A stretch of DNA of 64,000 bases from the NCBI RefSeq assembly GCF_017810075.1, contig NZ_JADNYK010000001.1, positions 434,001-498,000 on the forward strand, read 5' to 3'. The notes beneath the pieces were generated by a model that searched no databases, was not told the origin of the DNA, and saw only the letters and a list, made by a program, of their open reading frames with translations. This DNA comes from Pseudozobellia sp. WGM2 (GTDB lineage: Bacteria > Bacteroidota > Bacteroidia > Flavobacteriales > Flavobacteriaceae). This document shows positions 35,314-44,159 of this stretch, piece after piece; within the stretch, counting starts at the first letter, position 1; the number at the start of each line of letters is the position of its first letter. Made by a program: the position numbers and the translations under genes.

Positions 35314-36045
35314 TTAGGGAAATAGCTTAATTTGTGCTGAACCTCTTGTTGTGTCATATATCAACAAGCCTTCTTGCGTTTGGGGCAATTGGGCAATCAA
35401 TTTTCCTTCACTGTTCCAAATAGCGGACTGTCCTGCAATTTCAAAGTTATCGCAATATCCAACACTGTTAACCAGCAAAATCGGAATTTTATTCGCTTTA
35501 GCTTTATCAGGAAAATAGGAACAGGCATTTTCTATACCTTTTTGAGATTTGGCGACACTTGCCAAATATAAATTGGCCCCTAAGTCTAAATTCTGGTTAA
35601 GATGAGATTCTCTAAGGCTTTCATAGCAAATGGCCAAGCCAATTTTTCCATCTTTTAGGTTTAAGATTTTTGCGGAAGCGCCTTCACTAAAATAAGGCTT
35701 TTCATCGTCATGTAATTGTTGTTTACAATAGGTCTCTAGGGGCCTACTGGGTTGAAAAATAAGCATTGAAATAAATAAACCCTTTTTTAATTCTAGAGGT
35801 GCTCCCAATCCGACAACCATCTGATTGGAATTACTCAACTCTTGAAAATCAGAAACTAATTTTCCGGAAAGGCCAATCTTCAATTCATTGGCAAGTGTTG
35901 GTTCATAACCCGTTATTGAAAGTTCTGGGAAAAAGACAGCATCTGCTTCGTTTTCAATGGCTAAAGAAATAAAGCGTTTATGAAGGTCAATATTTTTTTC
36001 AATATTTCCCCTTATCTGCCGTATTTGCGCAAGAACAATTTTCAT
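35314..36045 (-). CDS. Carbon-nitrogen hydrolase (nitrilase superfamily)
   Basis: A 243-residue enzyme with the nitrilase catalytic triad: Glu41 in FFPELSITGYEP, Lys108 in YCKQQLHDDEKPYF, and Cys140 in IGLAICYESLRE. It starts with MKIVLAQIRQIRGNIEKNI, typical of single-domain amidases of the superfamily, which hydrolyse omega-amides or carbamoyl groups. The substrate cannot be read. The next gene downstream begins 2 bp after the stop and the upstream SDR gene is 9 bp away, giving a compact three-gene operon. Confidence 0.87.
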   Translation of the reverse strand: MKIVLAQIRQIRGNIEKNIDLHKRFISLAIENEADAVFFPELSITGYEPTLANELKIGLSGKLVSDFQELSNSNQMVVGLGAPLELKKGLFISMLIFQPSRPLETYCKQQLHDDEKPYFSEGASAKILNLKDGKIGLAICYESLRESHLNQNLDLGANLYLASVAKSQKGIENACSYFPDKAKANKIPILLVNSVGYCDNFEIAGQSAIWNSEGKLIAQLPQTQEGLLIYDTTRGSAQIKLFP

Positions 36046-36054
36046 TTCAACATA

Positions 36055-36816
36055 TTATAAGAATATACCGCCTGAAACTTCAATGCGCTGGCCATTTATC
36101 CATCGTGCTTCTTCGGTACATAAGAAAGCGACAACACCACCTAAATCTTCCGGTTCTCCAACACGACCTAAAGCGGTCAGGTTTGATATGGTATTTACTT
36201 TTTTCTCATTGGTTCTATTTTCTCCCCCACCAAAATCGGTACCTACCGCCCCGGGTGCCACTACATTTGCCGTAATTTTTTTAGAGGCCAATTCTTTTGC
36301 CAAGTACCGTGTAAAGACCTCAACACCGCCTTTTGCAGAGGCGTAGGCCGACGAGTTCGGTAATGAAAACCGGGCTAATCCCGAAGAAATATTTATGATA
36401 CGCCCACCTTCGTTTAAGTAAGGTATAGCCTTTTGTGATAAAAAATACACCCCCTTGAGGTGAATGTTCAGCATATCGTCAAAGTCGTCTTCGGTAGTTT
36501 CGGTAAAAGGTTTGTAAATGCCTGTACCGGCATTGTTTATCAAGAAATCAAAATGTTCTGTGCCGTAATCATTGATTAAATAGGTCGTTAGCTTTTGATA
36601 GAAGCTATCAAACTCTTTGATGTTACTGGTGTCTAATTGAAAGGCCTTAGCTTTTCGCCCTATATTTTCTATAGTCTTGACCACTTCGCTGGCCGCTTCT
36701 AGGTTAGAATGATAAGTGAAAACAATATCAATTTCTTTTTCGGCAATTTTAAGTGCCATGTCGCGCCCGAGACCTCTACTACCACCTGTAATTACCGCTA
36801 TTTTTGTCGTACTCAT
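36055..36816 (-). CDS. SDR-family oxidoreductase
   Basis: A 253-residue classical short-chain dehydrogenase with the cofactor turn TGGSRGLGRDMALK, the NNAGTGIYKPF motif, the catalytic Ser in IINISSGLARF and the YASAK active site. The C-terminal region has GRVGEPEDLGGVVAFLCTEE and ends in RIEVSGGIFL. The Thr/Gly loop and HSNLEAASEV suggest NADP use. It lies at the head of a three-gene minus-strand unit with the nitrilase-like and small beta-rich proteins. The substrate is unknown; this subgroup often acts as 3-oxoacyl-ACP reductase-like general reductases. Confidence 0.86.
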   Translation of the reverse strand: MSTTKIAVITGGSRGLGRDMALKIAEKEIDIVFTYHSNLEAASEVVKTIENIGRKAKAFQLDTSNIKEFDSFYQKLTTYLINDYGTEHFDFLINNAGTGIYKPFTETTEDDFDDMLNIHLKGVYFLSQKAIPYLNEGGRIINISSGLARFSLPNSSAYASAKGGVEVFTRYLAKELASKKITANVVAPGAVGTDFGGGENRTNEKKVNTISNLTALGRVGEPEDLGGVVAFLCTEEARWINGQRIEVSGGIFL

Positions 36817-36894
36817 ACGTTCATCTTTTTAGGTAAAGTTCAAGATAAATATTTAGAATATATATTGTAATGTCAAATACATTCTTTATTAATT

Positions 36895-37326
36895 TCATGC
36901 TCTTTGTATTCCAAGCAATGGTAAATGCTTGACTATATGATAGCAAAGGGTAGCTTTAATACATTCTTTTAATTCTTCAATGGAAATTTTTTCTTGGTCG
37001 ATGGGCAAGATAATGGCTCGTTTGCCTTCGTACTGTAAGGTGTGTTCGAAAACAATTTTAAAAGTGTCGACCAGTCGACTGTTACACTGAAAATATAAGG
37101 CGTATTGATCGGGGGTTTTGGTTTTCCAATCCATTCGCAACGTGCTACCGCAATTGGTGATAAAACTTGGTTCGCCCCATTTCAGGGTTTCTTTTAAGTG
37201 ATGAACACTATCGCATTCTTCAGCTGTTTCTAGTACCAATTGCCTAAGAAACTTCATTTTGTTCTTAATTGCTTCAGGGTAGTGGTCAAATATTTCTTCG
37301 ATTCTTGGATCAGTAGAAACTTTCAT
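36895..37326 (-). CDS. DUF1801-domain protein
   Basis: A 143-residue single-domain protein of the DUF1801 type, with the conserved ETLKWGEPSFIT near residue 45-55, followed by TPDQYALYFQCNSRLVDTFK and a C-terminal helix containing ELKECIKATLCYHIVKHL. The family has a beta-sheet fold like frataxin-related proteins and no agreed function. It follows the GyrI-like gene with 3 bp between them. It is unrelated in its C-terminal half to the CDGSH-bearing DUF1801 protein at 33134. Confidence 0.85.
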   Translation of the reverse strand: MKVSTDPRIEEIFDHYPEAIKNKMKFLRQLVLETAEECDSVHHLKETLKWGEPSFITNCGSTLRMDWKTKTPDQYALYFQCNSRLVDTFKIVFEHTLQYEGKRAIILPIDQEKISIEELKECIKATLCYHIVKHLPLLGIQRA

Positions 37327-37329
37327 CTT

Positions 37330-37797
37330 TTATTTATTGACACCTATATAAAATTCGACTGTCGCATTAGCGGGGTCGCTAGCCCTATTGTCATATACTT
37401 CATAGTCCGTTTTATAATTCCGGTCTAAATTTTGCCTCCATATATGATTCCAATGGTTACCTATTAGGCCTTGAAGTATATTTCCCTTTGCGGTGGATTT
37501 TAAATAAGTTCCTTCCTCGATATTTTTTGAAACCATACCCTCAGGTAGCGAAATTACCTTGTTAACTCGGCAACCAATAACTGTAGTGTAAGGTTGGTTG
37601 TGGTCGCCCTCGTATTCCGTGTAAAGGGCATATATGGTGTTGCTTGTTTTAAAAGGAATTTTCTTAAGCACTTCCATACTTATAAAAGTATTCCATAAAT
37701 CACCAATATCCTTAATGCCTTGACCCTCAATATTTGATGTTCTAACCTCTATACCTACAATATCGAATGACTCTATAATTTCTTTTGTCATGTTCAT
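37330..37797 (-). CDS. GyrI-like/AraC effector-binding-domain protein
   Basis: A 155-residue stand-alone small-molecule-binding domain of the GyrI/SOUL-type fold. Typical landmarks are the opening KEIIESFDIVGIEVRTSN, then DIGDLWNTFISMEVLKKIP, ALYTEYEGDHNQPYTTVIGC, the GTYLKSTAKG strand and the closing DYEVYDNRASDPANATVEFY. Such domains bind hydrophobic or cationic ligands in MDR-sensing regulators, and stand-alone versions are thought to sequester or hydrolyse toxic compounds. It lies 3 bp upstream of the DUF1801 gene and no DNA-binding domain is present. Confidence 0.85.
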   Translation of the reverse strand: MNMTKEIIESFDIVGIEVRTSNIEGQGIKDIGDLWNTFISMEVLKKIPFKTSNTIYALYTEYEGDHNQPYTTVIGCRVNKVISLPEGMVSKNIEEGTYLKSTAKGNILQGLIGNHWNHIWRQNLDRNYKTDYEVYDNRASDPANATVEFYIGVNK

Positions 37798-37864
37798 GAT
37801 TTCTATTTAGGCATAATATTAATCGGTCTTAACGTCAGATTATGTCAGGGGTGATAAAATAATT

Positions 37865-38629
37865 TTAAAACTTTTCAAAAACCCCAAGACCGAATAGTGC
37901 AAAATCATACTTCACAGGATCATTAGGGTCTAATCTTCTGAGACTTTTATCGAGTTCGGCCAAAGCCTTCGCATCGTTCTGTTTTCGTTTAAGCAGTTTA
38001 AGTTTACGTGCAACATTGCCAGAATGAACATCTAATGGGCATGAGAGTTGACTGGGGTGTATGCTTTTCCAAAGTCCGAAATCTACGTGAGTAGTGTCCG
38101 GTCTTACCATCCATCGTAAAAACATATTTATTCTTTTTGCTGCCGAGCCTTTCAAGGGGTCGCTAACATGTTTTGTGGTTCGAAGTGGATGGGGTAGCTC
38201 AAAGAAAACCTTCTTAAAATTAGAAATAGACTCTTGTAGGTTTATTTTATTTAAATTTTGAGCAAACACTTTTTCTAGACCGCCTTTTTTTCGATAGATA
38301 TTTCTCAAGCTTAAAATAAAATAGCTTAAGTCTTGACCGTTGAAGGTTCGATGTACAAAAGACTGTAGGTGGTCAATGTCTTTTTCTTTATGTTGCATTA
38401 TAAAATCATAGGGAGAGCCATCCATCAATTCCATCATGCGATTGGCATTGGTGATAATACTCTTCCTGTTTCCCCAAGCGATAGTGGCCGTTAGAAAGGC
38501 GCTGATTTCAATATCCTCTATTTTAGTGAATCTATGAGGTATTTGAATGGGATCTGAATCTAAAAACTTAGGGTTCTCATATTGCAATACCTTGGCATCT
38601 AAAAATTCTTTGAGTTCTGAACGTTTCAT
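37865..38629 (-). CDS. TIGR02757/DUF2400-family protein
   Basis: A 254-residue protein recognised by DSDPIQIPHRF near the start, ISAFLTATIAWGNRKSIITNANR, FVHRTFNGQDLSYFI, AAKRINMFLRWMVR and the near-terminal RRLDPNDPVKYDFALFGLGV. The layout resembles helix-hairpin-helix DNA glycosylase-type folds, and the Asp residues in DPNDPVKYDF are conserved in the family, but function is unproven. Its ATG overlaps the stop of the CPBP gene by 4 bp, so translation is coupled. Confidence 0.87.
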   Translation of the reverse strand: MKRSELKEFLDAKVLQYENPKFLDSDPIQIPHRFTKIEDIEISAFLTATIAWGNRKSIITNANRMMELMDGSPYDFIMQHKEKDIDHLQSFVHRTFNGQDLSYFILSLRNIYRKKGGLEKVFAQNLNKINLQESISNFKKVFFELPHPLRTTKHVSDPLKGSAAKRINMFLRWMVRPDTTHVDFGLWKSIHPSQLSCPLDVHSGNVARKLKLLKRKQNDAKALAELDKSLRRLDPNDPVKYDFALFGLGVFEKF

Positions 38630-39180
38630 TTTATAGGTAGGTCTAAAAATTTAAACAACATGAAAGGGCCTATTAAAATTAGATTGTAAGCAGCATGTAA
38701 TGCGATTGACCATACTAATCCAAAGCGAACCCTTATGTAACCCAGAAATACACCTATACAAAGCTGAGGGGCTACCAACAAAGGAGAAAGCCAAAGGGTA
38801 GTAGGGGTGAATTCGAAATTCAAAATATGGTAAAACGCAAATATTAGGGTAACCAGATAAAAGGCATACGAAAAAAAGCGCTTATTCTTAAAGAAGATTA
38901 ATGGTCCTCTAAAGAAAAACTCTTCAAGTAAAGGAGCCAAGATTACGGCCATAAGAAAAAGTAACCAAGGCGAGCCCTTCAAAAATTCTTCACTGGCATG
39001 TTTGCCTATATCTAAATCAAAAACGGAATCAAGCCCTTGATTTAATACACCTAAGGCATAACTGATTAATAAAGCATAAAGTAAAAGCTGAAATAATACT
39101 TTATATCGATAGTTGAAGTCTATGTTCTCATCTTCTTGATATATAGGATTTTTCAAAAAAACAAAAATACTTTTCAACAT
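38626..39180 (-). CDS. CPBP-family intramembrane glutamic-type protease
   Basis: A 184-residue polytopic membrane protein of the CAAX-protease/bacteriocin-processing family. The first active-site motif is LLEEFFFRGPLIF (Glu-Glu-x3-Arg), the second is YHILNFEFTP, and the third is WSIALHAAYNLI, supplying the His residues. Four or more hydrophobic segments surround these motifs. Members cleave prenylated or membrane-bound substrates; many bacterial ones have unknown targets. It follows the ABC ATPase gene by 14 bp and overlaps the DUF2400 gene, giving an operon of envelope-related proteins. Confidence 0.87.
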   Translation of the reverse strand: MLKSIFVFLKNPIYQEDENIDFNYRYKVLFQLLLYALLISYALGVLNQGLDSVFDLDIGKHASEEFLKGSPWLLFLMAVILAPLLEEFFFRGPLIFFKNKRFFSYAFYLVTLIFAFYHILNFEFTPTTLWLSPLLVAPQLCIGVFLGYIRVRFGLVWSIALHAAYNLILIGPFMLFKFLDLPIK

Positions 39181-39194
39181 AGGCGATATCGTAA

Positions 39195-39872
39195 TTAGGC
39201 GACAACCTCTTTGGTAACTATAAGACCATCGACCATGGTCAATTTTCTGTCGGCCATATCGGCTAATTGTTGGTTGTGGGTCACGATTACGAATGTCTGG
39301 CCGAATTGATCACGCAAATCAAAAAATAATTTATGCAGGTTGTCAGCACTTTCAGAGTCAAGGTTGCCACTAGGTTCATCAGCGAATACAATCGATGGTT
39401 CATTGATAAGTGCACGCGCTACGGCCACCCTTTGCTGTTCTCCACCTGATAGTTCATTAGGCTTATGTTTGTAGCGCGAAGAGAGCCCTAAAAAATCTAA
39501 AAGTTCTTTTGCTCTCTTATCTGCTTGGGCTTTAGGCGTGTTTTTAATAAAGGCAGGAATACAAACATTTTCAAGCGCGGTAAACTCAGGTAGCAGTTGA
39601 TGAAACTGGAAAATAAAACCAATATGCTCGTTACGAAATTTGGCCAACTGCTTTTCAGATAACTGGGTAACCTCCGTGCCATTGATTAGAAGTTCACTCT
39701 CGTTCGGGTTACTTTGGGTGTCCAAAGTTCCTAAAATCTGGAGCAGGGTCGTTTTACCGGCCCCAGAAGCACCAACTATAGATATAATTTCTTCCTTTTT
39801 TATATGCAGGTCAACCCCTTTCAGCACTTGCAGGTCTCCATAAAACTTCTGAATATTCGAAGTTTTTATCAT
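39195..39872 (-). CDS. lolD: LolD-like ABC transporter ATP-binding protein
   Basis: A 225-residue ABC ATPase with Walker [10 protein letters not shown] (about 35-43), Q-loop [10 protein letters not shown], signature [15 protein letters not shown], Walker B VFADEP, and the switch His in IVTHNQQLA. The spacing and the LNG-like [10 protein letters not shown] region match the MacB/LolD/FtsE type of cluster that works with lipoprotein-release or MacB-like permeases. The partner permease is not in the window; in flavobacteria LolD ATPases are often encoded apart from LolC/E. Start at the ATG 39872 gives normal length. Confidence 0.85.
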   Translation of the reverse strand: MIKTSNIQKFYGDLQVLKGVDLHIKKEEIISIVGASGAGKTTLLQILGTLDTQSNPNESELLINGTEVTQLSEKQLAKFRNEHIGFIFQFHQLLPEFTALENVCIPAFIKNTPKAQADKRAKELLDFLGLSSRYKHKPNELSGGEQQRVAVARALINEPSIVFADEPSGNLDSESADNLHKLFFDLRDQFGQTFVIVTHNQQLADMADRKLTMVDGLIVTKEVVA

Positions 39873-40005
39873 AGGTTCAATTTTTAAGCGGTTTTATCGC
39901 CCTGTTCACCCAGTAAAAGTAAGGAAATTTGAAGTTTAGCGAACAAAGTATACGAAAACCCTAAATTTGCAGATTTATTGAGAAAAGCAATTGAATCAAT
40001 TGGTT

Positions 40006-40013
40006 TACTTTTG
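40006..40013 (+). promoter_or_regulatory. Candidate -7 promoter box for folE
   Basis: TACTTTTG matches the flavobacterial TAnnTTTG consensus and lies 33 bp before the folE ATG. I see no TTG at the ideal 17-23 bp distance, so only the -7 element is supported. Confidence 0.35.
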
Positions 40014-40045
40014 TTTGATAGTATTGATTAACAAATCCGTTTAAT

Positions 40046-40645
40046 ATGGCCCCCTATAGAAATTTAGAAGAATACAATCTTGAAGTGACTACGGAAGTTA
40101 AAGACCGTTATTCAAAAATTATAAGTGAAATAGGGGAGGATGTTTCCCGAGAAGGATTGATAAAAACTCCTGAACGAGCAGCAAAGGCCATGCTTTTTTT
40201 AACGCAGGGCTATAAACAAGATGCGGTAGAGATACTAAAAGGAGCTATGTTCAAAGAGGATTATGATGACATGGTCATTATTAAGGATATTGAGCTCTAT
40301 TCATTATGCGAGCATCATATGCTACCTTTTTTTGGGAAGGCTCATGTGGCGTACATACCTAACGGCCATATTGTAGGGCTGAGCAAAATACCTAGAGTAG
40401 TTGATGTTTTTGCACGTAGGCTGCAGGTACAAGAACGGCTGACACACGATATTCTCGAATGTATCAACAACACTCTAAAGCCTCAAGGGGTGGCCGTAGT
40501 TATTGAAGCATCCCATATGTGTATGATGATGCGAGGAGTTCAAAAACAGAACTCGGTCACCACTACATCAGGTTTCAGAGGGCAATTTGAAAAAATAGAG
40601 ACTAGAAATGAGTTTCTAAAGCTGATCAGTTCAGATCTGTCATAA
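40046..40645 (+). CDS. folE: GTP cyclohydrolase I
   Basis: The first enzyme of tetrahydrofolate/pterin synthesis, converting GTP to dihydroneopterin triphosphate. The 199-residue protein has the zinc-binding Cys and His in [20 protein letters not shown] and the second Cys in [13 protein letters not shown]; the intervening [20 protein letters not shown] is the family pattern. It is divergent from lolD with a 173-bp spacer containing a candidate promoter box. Length is normal. Confidence 0.96.
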   Translation: MAPYRNLEEYNLEVTTEVKDRYSKIISEIGEDVSREGLIKTPERAAKAMLFLTQGYKQDAVEILKGAMFKEDYDDMVIIKDIELYSLCEHHMLPFFGKAHVAYIPNGHIVGLSKIPRVVDVFARRLQVQERLTHDILECINNTLKPQGVAVVIEASHMCMMMRGVQKQNSVTTTSGFRGQFEKIETRNEFLKLISSDLS

Positions 40646-40747
40646 ATTTTTTTTTAGTTTTTGGTTGATAAAGTAGCTAGCGTACCGTTAGTATTGACTT
40701 TGGCACTTTTCTTGCTCTATGACCATGTAAACCATTAAACATTTATC

Positions 40748-41047
40748 ATGTCAAAAACAACGGATAATAAATATAAAAAACTCTTTATGGGGTTGCTTTT
40801 CGATGGTATCGGAATGCTCTCTTTCGCTATACCTCTAATAGGAGACTTTTCAGATATTATTTGGGCGCCACTAGCAGCTTGGCTCATGACCCGTATGTAC
40901 AAGGGTAAAGTAGGGCAGGGAGCAGGAATAATAACTTTTTTGGAGGAAATAATACCGGGTTTAGATGTCATTCCCACTTTTACGATAATGTGGTTCTATA
41001 CCTACGTTTTCAAAAAATCAGCTCAGAAAACTACAATTGAGGTTTAA
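40748..41047 (+). CDS. Small membrane protein, unknown function
   Basis: A 99-residue protein with two hydrophobic stretches at roughly 13-30 and 72-90, joined by a loop containing WAPLAAWLMTRMYKGKVGQG and FLEEIIPGLDVIPTFTIMW. The conserved look of the Gly/Pro-rich loop suggests a real gene; similar short proteins occur in flavobacteria without a function. It lies 102 bp after folE and is followed by a hairpin terminator. Confidence 0.65.
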   Translation: MSKTTDNKYKKLFMGLLFDGIGMLSFAIPLIGDFSDIIWAPLAAWLMTRMYKGKVGQGAGIITFLEEIIPGLDVIPTFTIMWFYTYVFKKSAQKTTIEV

Positions 41048-41076
41048 ATAATTGATTGCTAGAAATATAAATTAAT

Positions 41077-41103
41077 AGCACCCTTTATTGGGGTGCTTAT
41101 TTA
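41077..41103 (+). terminator. Hairpin terminator after the small membrane protein gene
   Basis: agcaccc pairs with gggtgct across a 7-nt loop and is followed by tatttattt, giving a modest intrinsic terminator 29 bp after the stop. Confidence 0.55.
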
Positions 41104-41208
41104 TTTGTTAAGGTCATCATAATTTTTCAAGAACATCCTTTTTTGACGATTCAAGTTTCTTTTTTAAGCATTAAATAATTCTAACTTTACTTCTTTAGAT
41201 TATAATTT

Positions 41209-42429
41209 ATGCAGCGTAGAAAATTCATTAAAAGAGCAACTTTGGCCACTTTTTCTGGAATTATCGGTTCCGAAATCGTATACGGTTTAAATATTCCTCA
41301 AGGCTATCGGCCATTGGCTCTGCAAGAGCCCGACCCCTTTAAATTGTTCGGTAAAGATGCTGAGATGGTGGTGCTGAACGATAAACCATGGAATATGGAA
41401 GCCCAGGCTTATCTCTTAGATGATAGGGTTACGCCTAACGCTAAAATGTTCCTTCGCAATAACGGATTAGTGCCTGAGAATATCGATGCCCAGAAGTGGA
41501 CATTGACGATAGACGGGGAATCGGTTGTAGCAAAAAAATCATATACGATTCAAGAGCTAAAGGCGAATTTTAAAGTGTTTACCTACCAGCTTACCTTAGA
41601 ATGTGGGGGAAATGGCAGAAGTGAATTTGATCCCCCCGCAAAAGGGAACCAATGGACTATAGGTGCCGTATCTTGTGCAAAATGGACGGGTGTACGACTA
41701 CGGGATGTATTGGAAGATGCGGGAATTAAAGATGATGCCGTATACATTGGTTATCACGGTGCCGATATTCATTTAAGCCGAAACCCTGATAAAGAATCTA
41801 TTTCAAGAGGGGCGCCTATGGCAAAAGCATTGCAAGATGAAACCTTGCTCGCCTTTCAAATGAACGGTAAAGATATTCCTTTGGCACACGGTTACCCCTT
41901 GCGATTAATCGCAGGGGGCTGGCCTGCTTCGGTTTCAGGTAAATGGGTCAATCGAATTAGCATTCGAAACAAGGTACATGATGGAGCCAAAATGGGAGGT
42001 ACTTCGTACCGTGTACCCTGCAATACCGTTGCACCGGGTGAAAAGGTAGCAGATGAAGATATGTGTATTATAGAGTCAATGCCGGTAAAATCATTGATTA
42101 CGTATCCAAAATCCGGAGCCATGCTTCCAGAAGGTAAAAAGCTTAATATTCGCGGGCATGCATGGGCCGGCGAACTTGAAGTCACCCAAATGGAATACTC
42201 GATTGATTTTGGTGCTACATGGCAAATATGCTCTATTGAAAAACCGGTTAACCGTTTGGCTTGGCAACATTTTTCGGCAGAAGTTGATTTTCCCAAGAAA
42301 GGCTATTATGAAATCTGGGCAAAGGCAACGGACTCTCAAGGAGTGGCTCAGCCTATGTTATTGCCTGGGTGGAACCCTAAAGGGTATCTCAACAACGCCT
42401 GTCATAGAATCGCTGTTAAAGTCACTTAA
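41209..42429 (+). CDS. Tat-exported sulfite oxidase-family molybdopterin enzyme (SorA-like)
   Basis: A 406-residue molybdoenzyme. The Tat signal QRRKFIKRATLATFSG has RR at residues 3-4. The catalytic domain has the molybdenum-ligand Cys132 in YQLTLECGGNGRSEF, then IGAVSCAKWTGVRLRDVL, GYHGADIHLSRN and LPLAHGYPLRLIAGGWP-like stretches, and a C-terminal dimerisation (Mo-co) domain from about 285 with IRGHAWAGELEVTQMEYSID. The reaction expected is oxidation of sulfite to sulfate in the periplasm, passing electrons to a cytochrome c. The stop is followed directly by the ATG of a CxxCH cytochrome gene, which is exactly the SorAB arrangement. Confidence 0.9.
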   Translation: MQRRKFIKRATLATFSGIIGSEIVYGLNIPQGYRPLALQEPDPFKLFGKDAEMVVLNDKPWNMEAQAYLLDDRVTPNAKMFLRNNGLVPENIDAQKWTLTIDGESVVAKKSYTIQELKANFKVFTYQLTLECGGNGRSEFDPPAKGNQWTIGAVSCAKWTGVRLRDVLEDAGIKDDAVYIGYHGADIHLSRNPDKESISRGAPMAKALQDETLLAFQMNGKDIPLAHGYPLRLIAGGWPASVSGKWVNRISIRNKVHDGAKMGGTSYRVPCNTVAPGEKVADEDMCIIESMPVKSLITYPKSGAMLPEGKKLNIRGHAWAGELEVTQMEYSIDFGATWQICSIEKPVNRLAWQHFSAEVDFPKKGYYEIWAKATDSQGVAQPMLLPGWNPKGYLNNACHRIAVKVT

Positions 42430-42912
42430 ATGAAGAATTTTGATAATTTAAAAAATGATTTTGAAAGGGCGCGCAGAGTAGTGATTTTGGCATGTACGGT
42501 GGTGGTTCTGTCTTCATTACTATTGATTTATCTAATAATCGACCCAAGGCTATCCGCTTTTAAAAATGCTGCACCACAATCTGAAATGGTCGACATTCCC
42601 TTAGACAATGACAACAATGATACAATTGAAAATGGCATTCACGTTCGTACTGGTTTTGTTGACGCCCCGGGCATGATTGAAACCGTTCAAAACTGTACCA
42701 ATTGTCACTCTTCTAAGCTGGTCATTCAAAATCGCATGAATGCCGAAAGGTGGAAAGCTACTATTCAATGGATGCAGGAGACACAAAATTTGTGGGATTT
42801 AGGTAAAAATGAAGAAGTTATTATTAACTATCTCGTAACCAACTACCCACCCAAAAAGAAGGGTAGAAGAGAGGGGTTGGGCGATATTGAGTGGTATACG
42901 CTTAAGGAATAA
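42430..42912 (+). CDS. Membrane-anchored mono-haem cytochrome c (SorB-like)
   Basis: A 160-residue protein with an N-terminal anchor (about 17-37) and one haem-binding site, Cys89-x2-Cys92-His93 in NCTNCHSSKLV. Downstream, NRMNAERWKATIQWMQET probably holds the sixth-ligand Met, as in sulfite-dehydrogenase cytochrome subunits. The ATG directly follows the SorA-like stop, so the two proteins are co-translated and probably form a periplasmic sulfite:cytochrome c oxidoreductase. The protein lacks other redox motifs. Confidence 0.87.
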   Translation: MKNFDNLKNDFERARRVVILACTVVVLSSLLLIYLIIDPRLSAFKNAAPQSEMVDIPLDNDNNDTIENGIHVRTGFVDAPGMIETVQNCTNCHSSKLVIQNRMNAERWKATIQWMQETQNLWDLGKNEEVIINYLVTNYPPKKKGRREGLGDIEWYTLKE

Positions 42913-42950
42913 ATTATATTTTCGACTACGTACCCATCAAACTTTCAGTT

Positions 42951-43826
42951 TTGCAGAAATATGTAGATGCTTTTTTACGGGCTTTCAATGGCACGATAAG
43001 TTGGACATGGAAATCCATCATCTTTGAAGTGCCTTGGTATAACAATTATTTTTGGGGTATAATTTTCTTGTCGCTGTCGGTATTTATTCTTGAAGTTCTT
43101 TTTCCTTGGCGTAAAAATCAAGCTGTTTTTAGAAAAGATTTTTGGTTGGATGGATTTTATATTTTTTTCAACTTCTTCATTTTCGCTATTGCTATCAGTG
43201 GAGTGTATAAAATATTGGAATTGATATTTTTAGAAGTTGGTATTTCAATAGAAAGTTTATCAATTATAAACCTCGAATCTTTACCTTCATGGGTGCAATT
43301 ACTTATCTTTTTTCTAGTCTTGGATTTTGTACAGTGGGTTACTCATATTCTACTTCATAGGTATGAGTTCTTATGGCAATTTCATAAGATTCATCACAGT
43401 GTAAAAGAAATGGGCTTTGCCGCTCACATGCGTTATCATTGGATGGAAAATGTACTGTACAAACCCTTAAAAACTTTCGGAGTTATTATTTTGGGTGGTT
43501 TTGAGCCAGAACAGGCCTATGTCGTTCATTTTATGGCTATTGCAATAGGTCACTTTAATCATTCCAATATTAAAATAACTTGGGGGCCATTAAAGTATAT
43601 TTTCAATAATCCGGTAATGCACTTGTACCATCACGCCTATACTTTGCCTGAAGGTCGGTACGGAGTGAATTTTGGAATCAGTTTGAGTATGTGGGATTAT
43701 TTATTCAAGACCAATTACATACCAGAAAATAGCGGTAAAGTTCCGTTAGGTTTCGAAGGTGATGATGATGTGCCCAGATATTTTGTGGGTCAGCTTTTCT
43801 ACGGATTTCGAAAACCTAAAAAGTAG
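42951..43826 (+). CDS. Sterol desaturase/fatty acid hydroxylase-superfamily protein
   Basis: A 291-residue membrane di-iron enzyme. The His clusters are visible: HILLHRYEFLWQFHKIHHS, HMRYHWMEN, HFNHSN and HLYHHAYTLPEG. Several membrane segments precede them. The superfamily hydroxylates or desaturates lipids, sterols or carotenoids. A TTG at 42951 appears to be the start, since no ATG lies near and the following residues (QKYVDAFLRAFNG) lead into the first helix. It follows the cytochrome gene by 38 bp. Confidence 0.85.
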   Translation: MQKYVDAFLRAFNGTISWTWKSIIFEVPWYNNYFWGIIFLSLSVFILEVLFPWRKNQAVFRKDFWLDGFYIFFNFFIFAIAISGVYKILELIFLEVGISIESLSIINLESLPSWVQLLIFFLVLDFVQWVTHILLHRYEFLWQFHKIHHSVKEMGFAAHMRYHWMENVLYKPLKTFGVIILGGFEPEQAYVVHFMAIAIGHFNHSNIKITWGPLKYIFNNPVMHLYHHAYTLPEGRYGVNFGISLSMWDYLFKTNYIPENSGKVPLGFEGDDDVPRYFVGQLFYGFRKPKK

Positions 43827-43828
43827 TG

Positions 43829-44131
43829 TTATTTGAACAAAAAACCGAGTCCAAGGCGATTAAGCATCTTTTTTTCAAAGTTCCAAAAGAACTGAAACTG
43901 ACCGAATACCCACCCAAAGAGAACGAGCAGAACTTGATAAATAGGAAAAATAAGTAGAATTCTAGCTGCCCAATATACCCAAGCCGTAGTTGTTTCCCTG
44001 CCGAGCCCGACCATTTCGGTTATAGGTTCCGCTAACTTTGCAGCTGTTGAGCCGGTAATGGCAAAAACCAAGAAAATAACTGCAATTTGAAGATTGGAGT
44101 TGATACCCCAACGTTTTTTTAGTTTTTCCAT
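43829..44131 (-). CDS. Small membrane protein (DUF6787-like)
   Basis: A 100-residue protein with two membrane segments (about 14-34 and 51-73). The start MEKLKKRWGINSNLQIAVIF and the end FWNFEKKMLNRLGLGFLFK fit a flavobacterial family often labelled DUF6787 or, misleadingly, as a diacylglyceryl transferase. No catalytic motif is visible. It is convergent with the hydroxylase gene (2 bp gap). Confidence 0.75.
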   Translation of the reverse strand: MEKLKKRWGINSNLQIAVIFLVFAITGSTAAKLAEPITEMVGLGRETTTAWVYWAARILLIFPIYQVLLVLFGWVFGQFQFFWNFEKKMLNRLGLGFLFK

Positions 44132-44159
44132 AGTGCTTTAATGCAACAAATATAGTTAA

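Noticed and set aside
41892-42296. Minus-strand 134-codon open frame
   Set aside because: Fully antisense to the sulfite oxidase gene, with no start context or motif.
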